A stretch of 41,782 nt of DNA, from contig JAKAVC010000058.1 of assembly GCA_021817345.1 (NCBI GenBank), positions 1-41,782 on the forward strand. The letters are read 5' to 3'. The notes under the pieces were generated by a model. That model had not been told where the DNA came from, made no database searches, and worked only from the letters and a program-made list of their open reading frames with translations. The position numbers were made by a program, and so were the translations under genes. Shown piece by piece: positions 1-7,893 of this stretch (its first letter is position 1; every line of letters begins with the position of its first letter). This DNA comes from Deltaproteobacteria bacterium. Lineage in GTDB: Bacteria; Desulfobacterota; Binatia; Binatales; Binataceae.

Positions 1-64
1 GAAACGCGGGTGTCGCCAAAAACAGGAGCGCGACGGCAAGAGCGGCGCCATATATTCGTCTCAT
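1..64 (-). CDS. N-terminus of an exported protein, cut by the window edge
   Basis: Only the first 21 codons are visible, starting at an ATG at 62-64 and reading leftwards out of the window. They encode MRRIYGAALAVALLFLATPA followed by Phe: a basic start, a hydrophobic core and an Ala-rich end, the layout of a Sec signal peptide. A GGAG-like ribosome site lies about 10 bases upstream. The gene is downstream of and on the same strand as the two DUF1329 genes. DUF1329 genes are often found beside DUF1302 outer-membrane proteins, so that is one candidate, but the mature part is missing and no function can be assigned. Confidence 0.5.
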   Translation of the reverse strand, partial: MRRIYGAALAVALLFLATPAF

Positions 65-526
65 AAACGATATTCTCCATGAGCAAGCTACTAGAGATGT
101 CCAGTGAAGCAAATGCAACCCGTCAGCCTCGGGTTTCCGCCGGTCCGGCTCCGCCCGCGCGCGGATACTTCACCGCCGCAGTCCGCCGGGAACGTAATGA
201 GACACCACGACGGCAACACCTTCACGACGCTCCGCCCGGAAGGTGGGGGGCCGGCGCGCATGCCGAGGCGAATCAGGAATACGGCGTCTTCGATTTCTTT
301 GCGGCACGCGGCTTATTCAAATCCGCTGTACAAGCGAACCTTCAGGGTTACCATGATCACCGCGCCGCGCCTCTCGAAATTCGACGGGATTGTCATCACA
401 AGCGGACCGCGACCGGATGGATGGCGAGAGCGACTCGCGCCGCTTGCGCTTTGAGCGCTGAATGGACCGAAGCAAGCGGGCGCGAGGCCCTCGACCTCGC
501 GCCCGCGTTCATTCGTTGGCCACCGT
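65..526. other. Intergenic stretch without a supported gene
   Basis: Apart from the hairpin at 476-506, nothing is supported here. Short open frames exist on both strands but have Arg/Pro/Ala-rich out-of-frame composition, no convincing ribosome site and no recognisable family. Confidence 0.5.
476..506 (-). terminator. Hairpin after the first DUF1329 gene
   Basis: A perfect 12-bp inverted repeat (476-487 and 495-506) with a 7-base loop lies about 20 bases past the stop codon of the minus-strand DUF1329 gene. Only a weak T-rich tail follows in the reading direction. It is probably a transcription terminator or an RNA 3'-end stabiliser. Confidence 0.55.
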
Positions 527-1915
527 CTAGATTCTGCCAAGACGACGCAAAGCGTCGATCGAGCAGTACTCGTTGAAGTAACGAGTCTGATTCACTCCGG
601 TCTTAAACCCGCCCGATATCTGGGGCACGATCTGGAAGCGCGTCATGCGCCCGGATTGCATATCGAGCGCGTGGACGTAAACCCAGCTCCACCATTCGTC
701 CGGCAGCGAGGGATCCCAATCGACGGCGTTCGCCGCCTTCCGGTACGTGTCGAATCCGCCCTCCCACTGCTGCCACGGTTTTCCCTGACGATCGTAGCAA
801 ATCATGGTAAGCGGATTTATCGTGCGGGCATCGTACCAGATTCTCTTCTTGCTGAGTGGCGAACGCGGAAAATGCGTCGGTGACATCTCACAGACGTAGC
901 ATTCCGGCACCAGCTCAAAGGTGCTGCGGAAATATTTCTTGCCGGTCTTGCCGCCACAGGTGTCGAGCAGCCATCCCTTGCGATCGACGTGGGCATTGCG
1001 GCTCACCGCAGTCAGCAGCGGGCCCTTGGACACGACCTTGAAATCGCCCCATGTCAGAAGCGGGTCACCGGCCATCCACGCATCGCTGGCGAAATCGGTT
1101 TCTCCAGGAAGCTGCGGCTCGAACCGCTGGTCGCTCGGGAACGTTCGGACACGTTGGAGCTCCGGCACGTAGCCGTAATACAGGGGAAACAGATGCTGGT
1201 CGTAATACCAGATCTGGAAGAACGCGGTGCCCATCTGGTCTTCCGGCGCGGCGATGAACAACGGGAAGTAGCGAAGATCCTTTTCGTGGCCCGGCACGTA
1301 AGGCTTCGGGTCGTTAACCAGCCGTCCGACCATCTGATACTCAACGTAGAAGGTCTGATACTCGTACTGGATGTTGCCGGCCGCATCGGTATCCCACTCG
1401 TGGAAGGCGCCCATCTCCGAATCATGCTTGCCCCAACTGAGCGAGTTGCCAAACATCACTTCCGTGGGCGTTTTGGGATCGGGGAACGGCAGGCCGCCCG
1501 TCCATGGCTTGTGATCCAAGGTGTAAACGTTACCATCGGGAAAGATCTTGAACTTCCCCTTGTTGTGCAACGACGCATTCAGAAAGGGCGGCGGCGTGAG
1601 CCAATCCACCCGCGTCGTCGTCGGCGCAAGGTCGACCACGCGCCCGTCATACTTGATCGACCAGTAGGCCGCCGGATCAAGAATGTCCTTTACGATGTCG
1701 ACGTTGCTGGCGTTCAACTCCTGTCCGGCTTTGAGCTTGCCCTTGGTGTAGGCTTCGATAGACAAAAGCTCAGGCGGATATGCAGCTTCGCAACTGCCCG
1801 TGTTCACCAACACATCGAACAGCGGTGCAAGAACTCCGGCGGCTACAATCCCTTTTGCCGTTTGTTCGAGGAAATGTCTTCTCGTCCATCCCTCTGTGTA
1901 CTTCAACAAGTTCAT
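527..1915 (-). CDS. DUF1329 family protein with Tat signal (copy 1)
   Basis: This 462-residue protein belongs to the DUF1329 family, exported proteins with a LolA-like fold found in Gram-negative bacteria and often encoded near steroid, aromatic or hydrocarbon catabolic genes. The exact biochemical role is unknown; a part in envelope lipid or hydrophobic-substrate handling is an inference. The N-terminus has a twin-arginine signal (TRRHFLEQ near residues 12-19) followed by a hydrophobic stretch. The early mature part (ELLSIEAYTKGKLKAGQELN) and the segment DIVKDILDPAAYW are typical of the family. It is a full-length paralog of the protein at 2568-3953, in tandem on the same strand. GAGG lies about 10 bases before the ATG. 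Confidence 0.85.
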   Translation of the reverse strand: MNLLKYTEGWTRRHFLEQTAKGIVAAGVLAPLFDVLVNTGSCEAAYPPELLSIEAYTKGKLKAGQELNASNVDIVKDILDPAAYWSIKYDGRVVDLAPTTTRVDWLTPPPFLNASLHNKGKFKIFPDGNVYTLDHKPWTGGLPFPDPKTPTEVMFGNSLSWGKHDSEMGAFHEWDTDAAGNIQYEYQTFYVEYQMVGRLVNDPKPYVPGHEKDLRYFPLFIAAPEDQMGTAFFQIWYYDQHLFPLYYGYVPELQRVRTFPSDQRFEPQLPGETDFASDAWMAGDPLLTWGDFKVVSKGPLLTAVSRNAHVDRKGWLLDTCGGKTGKKYFRSTFELVPECYVCEMSPTHFPRSPLSKKRIWYDARTINPLTMICYDRQGKPWQQWEGGFDTYRKAANAVDWDPSLPDEWWSWVYVHALDMQSGRMTRFQIVPQISGGFKTGVNQTRYFNEYCSIDALRRLGRI

Positions 1916-2286
1916 AGCGACGTCACCTCAATTTGCGGAATCTCTCCCGAAAAATGCGAACCCGATCTGAAACTCCGATCAGCCCGCATGCCCCGTAACC
2001 TAGAGACGAAGATAAGCGCTGAACCCATCAAATCTCAAACGGAGGAATCGTGACCATGGCGGTTAAACATAAGATTTCCTTGAGAGAGCCGATCGCGCGG
2101 CAAATGTTCGACGCTTCAGAAAAGGGCCCGCGCCAACCACCGATTGAGCGAAGGCGAGTGTGCCCGAGGCCACGCAATGCCAGGGTGATCGCGCTCGATT
2201 GAGCTTGGGCACGCGGCACATGAGGATAAATTGGCGCGTATAAAATTAGATCCAAGACACAAGAATCGCAATTCGATGTGACTTCG

Positions 2287-2318
2287 CTATTTAGCTGATA
2301 TTTTCACTATTTAGCTGA
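2287..2318. repeat. 12-bp direct repeat with 20-bp period
   Basis: CTATTTAGCTGA occurs at 2287-2298 and again at 2307-2318. A spacing of 20 bp (about two helical turns) would place two protein sites on the same face of the DNA. The repeat is upstream of the DUF1329 gene ending at 1915, so an operator is possible, but it is only about 370 bp from that start and nothing else supports this. Confidence 0.4.
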
Positions 2319-2492
2319 CGATGAGGCATGAAATCTGCTACGACGATCTCAGGTTCCACTTATAAATGGCCGGGGTTAAATCGCGATTCGTGGCCAAACA
2401 ACCGACTCGTGGTCTCAGCGACGATACGCCTCGAAGCCTAAACTATCGAGCCGCGCCCATCAAAGCGGCGGCGAAAATGGTGCCTACAATGG

Positions 2493-2532
2493 CGAAAACC
2501 GGCGCAACGCGCGGTCCGCGCGCTACGCCGGT
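2493..2532 (-). terminator. Intrinsic terminator after the second DUF1329 gene
   Basis: Reading the minus strand, a 16-17-bp GC-rich stem (2498-2532) with two G-T wobbles and a 3-base loop is followed directly by TTTTC. It lies about 36 bases past the stop codon at 2568, a classic rho-independent terminator. Confidence 0.75.
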
Positions 2533-2567
2533 ACATAAGATTTTCTGTATTCGCTTGCTGGGCTGCG

Positions 2568-3953
2568 CTAACGGCCGAGGCGTCGCAGCGAACTCATCGA
2601 GCAGTAATCGCCGAAAAGCTCGGCCTTATCCACATCGGTGTGGTAGCCACCTAAAATCTCACGCACGACCTGGAACCTCTCCATACGGTTGCTTTGGAGA
2701 TCGTGCGCGTGCACGTGGGTCCACTCCCAGAACTCCTCGGGTACGCCCTCGACCCACTTCGCTCCCGCGGGGCGCTTGTAGTAGTCAAAGCCGCCCTCCC
2801 ACTGCTGCCACATCTTGCCCTGGCGGTCGTAGGTGATCATCGTCAACGGGTTCAGCGTGCGGGCATCGTACCAAATCCGCTTCTTGCTATACGGCGAGCG
2901 CGGGTACTTGACCGGTTCCATCTCACAGATGTAAGTCTCCGGCACCAGTTCCATCCGGGTGCGGAAGTACTTCTTGCCGGTCTTACCGCCGCAAGTTTTG
3001 TGGAGCCAGTTCGGCTGGTCGAGATCGGCGCAATGGCCGGCGCAGGTCAAGAGCGGGCCCTTGCCGACGATACGAAAATTGCCCCAAGTTAAAAGCGGGT
3101 CGCCCGCCATCCACGATTCGCTGGCGAATGAAGTCCAGCCGGGCATCTGGGGTTCGAAGCGCTGATCGGTCGGGAAACTGCGGGTGCGCTTGAGCAGCGG
3201 CGTGTAGCCGTAGAACTCGGGGAACCGATGCTGGTCGTAGGCCCAGATCTGAAGGAACGAGGTGCCGCGCACGTCCTCGGGCGACGAGAGGAAAAGTGGA
3301 AAAAAGCGAAGCTGATTCTCACGGCCGGACATGTACGGCTTGGGGTCGAGGACCTGGCGACCCACCGTCTGATACTCGACGTAAAACCATTGGTACGAGT
3401 ACTGAACTTCGCCGCTGCCGTCAGTCTCCCAATCCTGGCATGCGCCCATGAAAGAATCGTGCTTACCCCAGCTCAGCGTGTTCGACATCATGCATTCCTG
3501 GGGTGTCTTGGGATCTGGAAACGGGTTGCCGCCGATCCACGGTTTCCCATTCTTGGTCCATACATTACCGTCCTTGCCGATAATGTGGACACCGCGGTTC
3601 TTGATTGTGGCCTCAAGGAACGGCTTGGGCGTCAGGTGGTCGAGTTCGGTAGTGGTGGGCGCGAGATCGACGAGGCGACCTTCCTGTTTAATCTGGAAGT
3701 ACGCGGCGGGGTCGAGGATGTCTTTGACAACATCGACGTTGCTCGCGTTGAGCTCCTGTCCGATCTTGAGCTTGCCCTTGGTGTAAGCCTCGATCGAGAG
3801 CAGTTCCGGCGGATACGCCGCCTCGCAACTGCCGGTGTTGCCGATCACTTCCCAGAGCGGAGCGATCACGCCAGCCGCCATGATTCCCTTGGCCGTCTGC
3901 TCAAGGAAATGCCGACGCGTCCATCCGGAGTCGTACTTAATTAATCGCACCAT
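2568..3953 (-). CDS. DUF1329 family protein with Tat signal (copy 2)
   Basis: This 461-residue DUF1329 family protein is a close paralog of the one at 527-1915. Both have the TRRHFLEQTAKG twin-arginine signal, the ELLSIEAYTKGKLK segment, DILDPAAY, the FPDPKTP block and a shared C-terminal RRLGR end. GAGG lies 6 bases before the ATG. It has its own strong terminator (2493-2532), so the two copies are probably separate transcription units rather than one tight operon. It is divergent from the aldolase-like/DUF35 pair at 4537-6138, and the gap may hold a shared control region. An exported, periplasmic or outer-membrane-associated role is expected from the signal. The substrate is not known. Confidence 0.85.
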   Translation of the reverse strand: MVRLIKYDSGWTRRHFLEQTAKGIMAAGVIAPLWEVIGNTGSCEAAYPPELLSIEAYTKGKLKIGQELNASNVDVVKDILDPAAYFQIKQEGRLVDLAPTTTELDHLTPKPFLEATIKNRGVHIIGKDGNVWTKNGKPWIGGNPFPDPKTPQECMMSNTLSWGKHDSFMGACQDWETDGSGEVQYSYQWFYVEYQTVGRQVLDPKPYMSGRENQLRFFPLFLSSPEDVRGTSFLQIWAYDQHRFPEFYGYTPLLKRTRSFPTDQRFEPQMPGWTSFASESWMAGDPLLTWGNFRIVGKGPLLTCAGHCADLDQPNWLHKTCGGKTGKKYFRTRMELVPETYICEMEPVKYPRSPYSKKRIWYDARTLNPLTMITYDRQGKMWQQWEGGFDYYKRPAGAKWVEGVPEEFWEWTHVHAHDLQSNRMERFQVVREILGGYHTDVDKAELFGDYCSMSSLRRLGR

Positions 3954-4536
3954 GATTTACCTCAAAGATTTTCTGCGGCGTTGCCGGTCATGCCTGATCC
4001 GGCTCGTCGTCGTCATTCCTCGCGCAAGGTCGCCGAAAGTCCACACCGCGCCGCCGCAGCCGCGGATTGCCCGCTCGCGGTCGCAATGCCTGCCGCACGC
4101 GGCACGTCGCAACGACGTGTCGGCCCGGCGCTTCTCGCAGATGGAGTTAGAGCCCCGCTTGGCGATAGCGAACGCACGTGATGTGCCAATCGTGCTGGAG
4201 CAATCAAGAACTGCGCGACTCGAAATCGCCGCAGCCTCTTCATCCGAGGATTTACGCATCAATTCGGATGCATCCCGGCCCGCTAAGGCGTTCGCGAATA
4301 AAGTTCTCTGATTGCCTCGCGCTTGTTGCCTCGCGCTTGTCCTGAGGCTCAGGGCGGCCCAGCATGTTTGCGCTTCGGCTCGGGAATCGGGCGTCTCTAT
4401 CGGCGTCAGATGCTTCCTATGGGAACACTCTTCAGCGTGGCCGCGTAAAAACGTATCGAAGCATTTGAAATTACAACACGAGTGCTGCAATCAGAGAGTC
4501 GGCGGGCAATCGAGACGACCGCCGAGGAGTCAGGTC
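3954..4536. other. Divergent intergenic region
   Basis: No supported gene in 583 bp between the minus-strand DUF1329 gene and the plus-strand thiolase-like gene. The open frames here have a Cys/Arg/Ser-rich composition typical of non-coding GC-rich DNA. A 14-bp perfect tandem duplication is present at 4312-4339. Promoters for both flanking genes should be here but were not resolved. Confidence 0.5.
4312..4339. repeat. 14-bp tandem duplication
   Basis: TTGCCTCGCGCTTG occurs twice head to tail (4312-4325, 4326-4339) in non-coding DNA. It looks like a simple slippage duplication. Confidence 0.5.
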
Positions 4537-5712
4537 ATGGATTCCATCAGGGACCGGGCATGTATCGTGGGCGTGGGAGAAAGCGAGTTCACCCGCGGCA
4601 CCACGAAAACCGATTTGCAGTTGACGCTCGAAGCATCGATGAATGCGATCCGGGACGCGGGGCTCGGCCCGCACGACATCGACGGCATCGTTGGACCTCC
4701 GGTCGGCGCTCCGGCGGAACATTTCGCGGCCAACCTGGGCATCGAGGACCTGCGCTACGCCGCGACCATTCACATGGGCGGAGCAAGCTGCGTCGCGGGA
4801 TTACAAAGCGCCGCGATGGCGGTTGCGTGCGGCGTCGCGAAGAACGTTCTCCTCCCGATGGGCTGGCTCGGATACTCGGCGATGCGCGTGAGCGCGATGG
4901 GCCGGCGCGAGGGAGGCGACGCCGCGACCGGCGGTCCGCTCGGACCGACGATAAGTGAATGGTACCTGCCCTACGGCGCCTCGGTACCGGTGCAGTGGTA
5001 CGCGTGGATCGCCACGCGGCACATGAAGCTTTACGATATCCCGTTCGAAACGATGGCCGCGGTTTCACTGGCGGCGCGTAAGCACGCCCAGTTGAATGAA
5101 AAGGCGCTGATGCGCGGCCGCCCGCTGACGCTTGAGGACTACATGAAGGCGCGATGGATCTCTTACCCCTTCAGGCTGTTCGATTGCTGCCTCGAAACCG
5201 ACGCCGCCAGCGCCGTCGTGGTGACCTCCGCCGAGCGCGCCCGCGACCTGAAGCATCCGCCGGTTTATATTTCCGGCGTGGCCGAAGGCCATCCCTACCC
5301 CGCCGACGACATCCCCTCGCGTCCCGACCCGTTCACGATAGGACTCAGCTTCGCGGCCCCGAAGGCTTTCGCGATGGCCGGTGTGAAGCACGAGGACATC
5401 GATTTCCTCGAAATATATGACTGCTTCAGCTATGTCGTGCTCCTTCAAATCGAGGCGATGGGCTTTTGTGGCCGAGGCGAGGTCAAGGACTTCGTCAAGG
5501 GCGGGCGATTCGAACTCGGAGGCGACCTGCCGCTCAATACCCACGGCGGTCTTCATTCCGAGGCGCACGTATGGGGAATGAACCATGTGGTCGAAGCGGC
5601 GCGGCAGTTGCGCCATGAGTGCGGCCAGCGCCAGGTCAAGGACGCGGAAGTCGGCCTGGTGACGGGATGGGGAGACTTCGGCGACGGCAGTATGGCCATC
5701 TTGAGGAGGTAG
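4537..5712 (+). CDS. SCP-x thiolase-fold protein, probable Ltp2-like retro-aldolase subunit
   Basis: This 391-residue protein has the thiolase fold of the SCP-x/lipid-transfer group. The start is the ATG at 4537, preceded by GAGGAG; the open frame extends further upstream but without a ribosome site. The usual nucleophilic Cys is replaced: the motif reads GGASCVAG, with Ser84 aligned to the Cys and Cys85 beside it. The motif that carries His in SCP2 thiolases reads EIYDCF, giving Tyr294. The C-terminal GHP motif is absent ([14 protein letters not shown] instead). In the actinobacterial steroid aldolase Ltp2 a Tyr in this YDxF motif is a proposed catalytic residue and the partner is a DUF35 protein. 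Here a DUF35 gene follows after 3 bases. A retro-aldol cleavage of a beta-hydroxyacyl-CoA is therefore more likely than thiolysis; this is inference. The substrate is unknown. Confidence 0.8.
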   Translation: MDSIRDRACIVGVGESEFTRGTTKTDLQLTLEASMNAIRDAGLGPHDIDGIVGPPVGAPAEHFAANLGIEDLRYAATIHMGGASCVAGLQSAAMAVACGVAKNVLLPMGWLGYSAMRVSAMGRREGGDAATGGPLGPTISEWYLPYGASVPVQWYAWIATRHMKLYDIPFETMAAVSLAARKHAQLNEKALMRGRPLTLEDYMKARWISYPFRLFDCCLETDAASAVVVTSAERARDLKHPPVYISGVAEGHPYPADDIPSRPDPFTIGLSFAAPKAFAMAGVKHEDIDFLEIYDCFSYVVLLQIEAMGFCGRGEVKDFVKGGRFELGGDLPLNTHGGLHSEAHVWGMNHVVEAARQLRHECGQRQVKDAEVGLVTGWGDFGDGSMAILRR

Positions 5713-5715
5713 ATC

Positions 5716-6138
5716 ATGGCTGAAGCAAAAACGGCTCAATACCAGCGTCCGCTTCCACGGCGCCGAGGCCCGGCGGGCGAGTTCTACGAGTTCTGCCACA
5801 AGCACGAACTGCGCTTTCAGCGATGCGGCGATTGCGGAACGTGGCGGCATATCCCGCGCGACATGTGCGCGAAATGCGGCTCCTTTAAATGGCGATGGGA
5901 CAAATCGTCGGGACGGGGAAAAGTTTTCTCATGGACCACCGTGATGCAGCCGATGCTGCCGCAGTTCGCCGAAGTTCCGTACAGCCCCGTGATTATCGAA
6001 ATGGAAGAAGGCGTCAGGATGCTCAGTTGGCTCCGTGACGTGAAACCCGAGGAGCTGAAGCTCGACCTGCCGGTCGAAGTCGCATTCGAAGACGTAACCC
6101 CCGAGGTGACGCTTCCAATGTTCCGGCGCCGAAGCTGA
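5716..6138 (+). CDS. DUF35 zinc-ribbon/OB-fold protein, partner of the aldolase-like subunit
   Basis: This 140-residue protein has a rubredoxin-like zinc ribbon (Cys37, Cys40, Cys51, Cys54) followed by an OB-fold (about 65-135), the standard DUF35 architecture. DUF35 proteins bind acyl-CoA and form complexes with thiolase-fold partners, as in ChsH2 with Ltp2 or archaeal thiolase complexes. It starts 3 bases after the stop of the thiolase-fold gene, with a GAGG ribosome site inside the end of that gene, so the two are almost certainly co-translated and form one enzyme. There is no extra hydratase (MaoC) domain, unlike the fused ChsH2 of mycobacteria. Confidence 0.88.
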   Translation: MAEAKTAQYQRPLPRRRGPAGEFYEFCHKHELRFQRCGDCGTWRHIPRDMCAKCGSFKWRWDKSSGRGKVFSWTTVMQPMLPQFAEVPYSPVIIEMEEGVRMLSWLRDVKPEELKLDLPVEVAFEDVTPEVTLPMFRRRS

Positions 6139-6447
6139 GCGTCCGCGCTTCCAAAGCGCCGCGCCGAGGCGAATCCCTGCCCACGGGAGCCGCTGTGCGA
6201 CGCTCGATCCTGAACCCCGCGCAGCCGACGGTGACTGTTTTGCCACCGGCTCGCTTAGAAGCACAATATGTATCCGTAAGACTCAGTCTGTTCGACGCAT
6301 TAGATCCGCTCACCTGGAAATAATCGGAAGCACTCAGCAAGCTCGCGCATTGCTGTTTCGACGGATCAAGGCACCGCAATTGCTTCGTCCCTGTCAGGGG
6401 CTGTTTTTTTTTTCGGGCCGTAAATTCAAATCGATGGGGACAAAAAG
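6139..6447. other. Intergenic region, no gene
   Basis: The 309 bp between the DUF35 gene and the nitroreductase-like gene contain no supported coding sequence. The right end carries a short stem and a run of ten T (see 6388-6413). Confidence 0.45.
6388..6413 (+). terminator. Weak stem plus T10 tract
   Basis: A short stem (CCCT/AGGG with a GTC loop, plus a T-G wobble) is followed 3 bases later by ten consecutive T (6404-6413), rare in this GC-rich DNA. It could end the transcript of the aldolase/DUF35 pair, although it is 250 bp past the stop and only 35 bp before the next start. Confidence 0.3.
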
Positions 6448-7815
6448 ATGAGCGCCGAGCGCGAAGAGCGTAAACCTATTTCCGAGTTGGAGCAGGTCGA
6501 CGAGGCGTGGAACTTCCCTCTGTTCGAGGCGATCATGAACCGGCGCTCGCGCCGGTTTGGCGTCGGGATGGAGATCGCCGAGGGACCCAACCAGTTCAAG
6601 TCACCCAATCCTCCGGAGCCGTTGGACGAACTCGAAGAGGCCTTGCTTATCGCCGCGGGGACCGGGATCACGGGCCTTAACCTTGGCGATTTGCCGTGGG
6701 CCGCGCGGCCCGAGAACATCGATCAGCTCCAGACCTGGTGCGGCGAGGGCAACACGCTCGTCGAGTATTGCGGGCGGAGCTGGCCGAGCGCATGCGGCGC
6801 GCACGGAACCGAACTTTTCTACACCAATGACGAGGGCGTGTACCTGCTCAAGCTGCGCGAGGCACAGCCGAGCAAGCTGCGCGAGTACGAGGGAAAGAGC
6901 GATCGCGACAAGCTGGTCCAGTTCGTCCGCGATCACAGGGTGAAGCTGTTCGACGGACGGCTCGACATTCCTCGCAATACCGGAGCTATAGCCTCCTTCA
7001 ATCTCTGGAACATGAACATGCCCGGCACCACGCTCTTCATGCCGGTTTCGGACATCACCGAGGAATATATCAACGTCATAATGCTGGACGCGGACTTCGG
7101 CCAGTACATCGTCGACGACCGGCATGGCAACCGTCCGACCTGCAACGAAAAATGGATCAAGGAAGGATGGGTCGACACGCCGATTCCGCTGACGATGCTC
7201 GAGACGAGCATGATGGCCGCGATCGCGGGCTCCGAGGGCGCTTTCATCGGGCAGAACATCACGCTCGCGATGCAGGCGATCGGGCTCGGCGGATGGCTGT
7301 TCGGCGGGGCGACTCCGTTCGTGATAATGGGCGGAACTCCGGCGGCGCGCGGGCTCGGCTTTCATTTCGAATCCAATCCGAAGGATTCGAACGCATTCCC
7401 CGAGCCGGTCGGACTCGACGGCGGATTCGAGAGCTATCGGCCGCCGTATTATAAGGACATGGACGCGGCGGTTGACGCGATCGTCGCGCGCAAGTTCGGG
7501 GCCCACGGGGTATTCAATCCGTTCTCCGAAAAGCCGGCGCCTTACAAGAATCGCGCGGACTTCCTGCGCGGCATTCCGCGCACTCCGGAGAAGTCGATCC
7601 AGATCGCCAAGGAAACCTGCCGCTACATATGGGAGACCTACGGCACCTTTCCCGCCGTAGTGCCTCCGATGGTGCTGCTGTATTACATCCAGGCCCAGCA
7701 CTGCGAACTCGAATTTTACGACAAGTTCTATCCGCCCGGCTCATATCTTAAGACGCACAAGCATCACATGGAGAAGTGGCATAAGAAAACCTCGGCGGGA
7801 CGAAAGGCCGCCTGA
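6448..7815 (+). CDS. Divergent nitroreductase-like protein, function unknown
   Basis: This 455-residue soluble protein has no confident family assignment. Its N-terminus (LFEAIMNRRSRRFGVG, about residues 24-39) resembles the FMN-phosphate-binding start of nitroreductases. A later segment (MQAIGLGGWLFGG) resembles the conserved C-terminal nitroreductase helix. At 455 residues it is about twice the length of a normal nitroreductase, with large insertions rich in aromatic residues. The C-terminal end is basic and His/Lys-rich. It precedes the ADP-forming acyl-CoA synthetase gene by about 80 bp on the same strand, so a role in the same acyl-CoA or redox pathway is possible. The start ATG has GGGA about 8 bases upstream. 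A flavin-dependent oxidoreductase is the best guess, held loosely. Confidence 0.6.
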   Translation: MSAEREERKPISELEQVDEAWNFPLFEAIMNRRSRRFGVGMEIAEGPNQFKSPNPPEPLDELEEALLIAAGTGITGLNLGDLPWAARPENIDQLQTWCGEGNTLVEYCGRSWPSACGAHGTELFYTNDEGVYLLKLREAQPSKLREYEGKSDRDKLVQFVRDHRVKLFDGRLDIPRNTGAIASFNLWNMNMPGTTLFMPVSDITEEYINVIMLDADFGQYIVDDRHGNRPTCNEKWIKEGWVDTPIPLTMLETSMMAAIAGSEGAFIGQNITLAMQAIGLGGWLFGGATPFVIMGGTPAARGLGFHFESNPKDSNAFPEPVGLDGGFESYRPPYYKDMDAAVDAIVARKFGAHGVFNPFSEKPAPYKNRADFLRGIPRTPEKSIQIAKETCRYIWETYGTFPAVVPPMVLLYYIQAQHCELEFYDKFYPPGSYLKTHKHHMEKWHKKTSAGRKAA

Positions 7816-7893
7816 GCGAGAGTTGGCTGTTGCGATGCCCGCCACCGGCGCCCTTGCCAGCCGGGCATCGCTTCCTCGCCAACTCCTACATGC

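Larger units (their letters stand above)
1916..2567. other. Intergenic region between the two DUF1329 genes
   Basis: No supported gene. The stretch around 2240-2360 is more AT-rich than its surroundings and contains a 12-bp direct repeat (2287-2318). A strong terminator for the upstream paralog lies at 2493-2532. The promoter of the downstream DUF1329 gene should be here, but no clear -35/-10 pair was found. Confidence 0.45.

Noticed and set aside
79-576. 165-codon plus-strand frame at the left edge
   Set aside because: No family resemblance, runs through the hairpin and into the end of the opposite-strand DUF1329 gene.
3957-4490. 177-codon minus-strand frame between the DUF1329 gene and the aldolase-like gene
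   Set aside because: Cys/Arg/Ser-rich sequence without family features, no ribosome site; probably non-coding.
4537-5712. Annotation as a normal acetyl-CoA acetyltransferase
   Set aside because: The catalytic Cys, His and GHP motifs of thiolases are not present; a Tyr-containing aldolase-like motif is.
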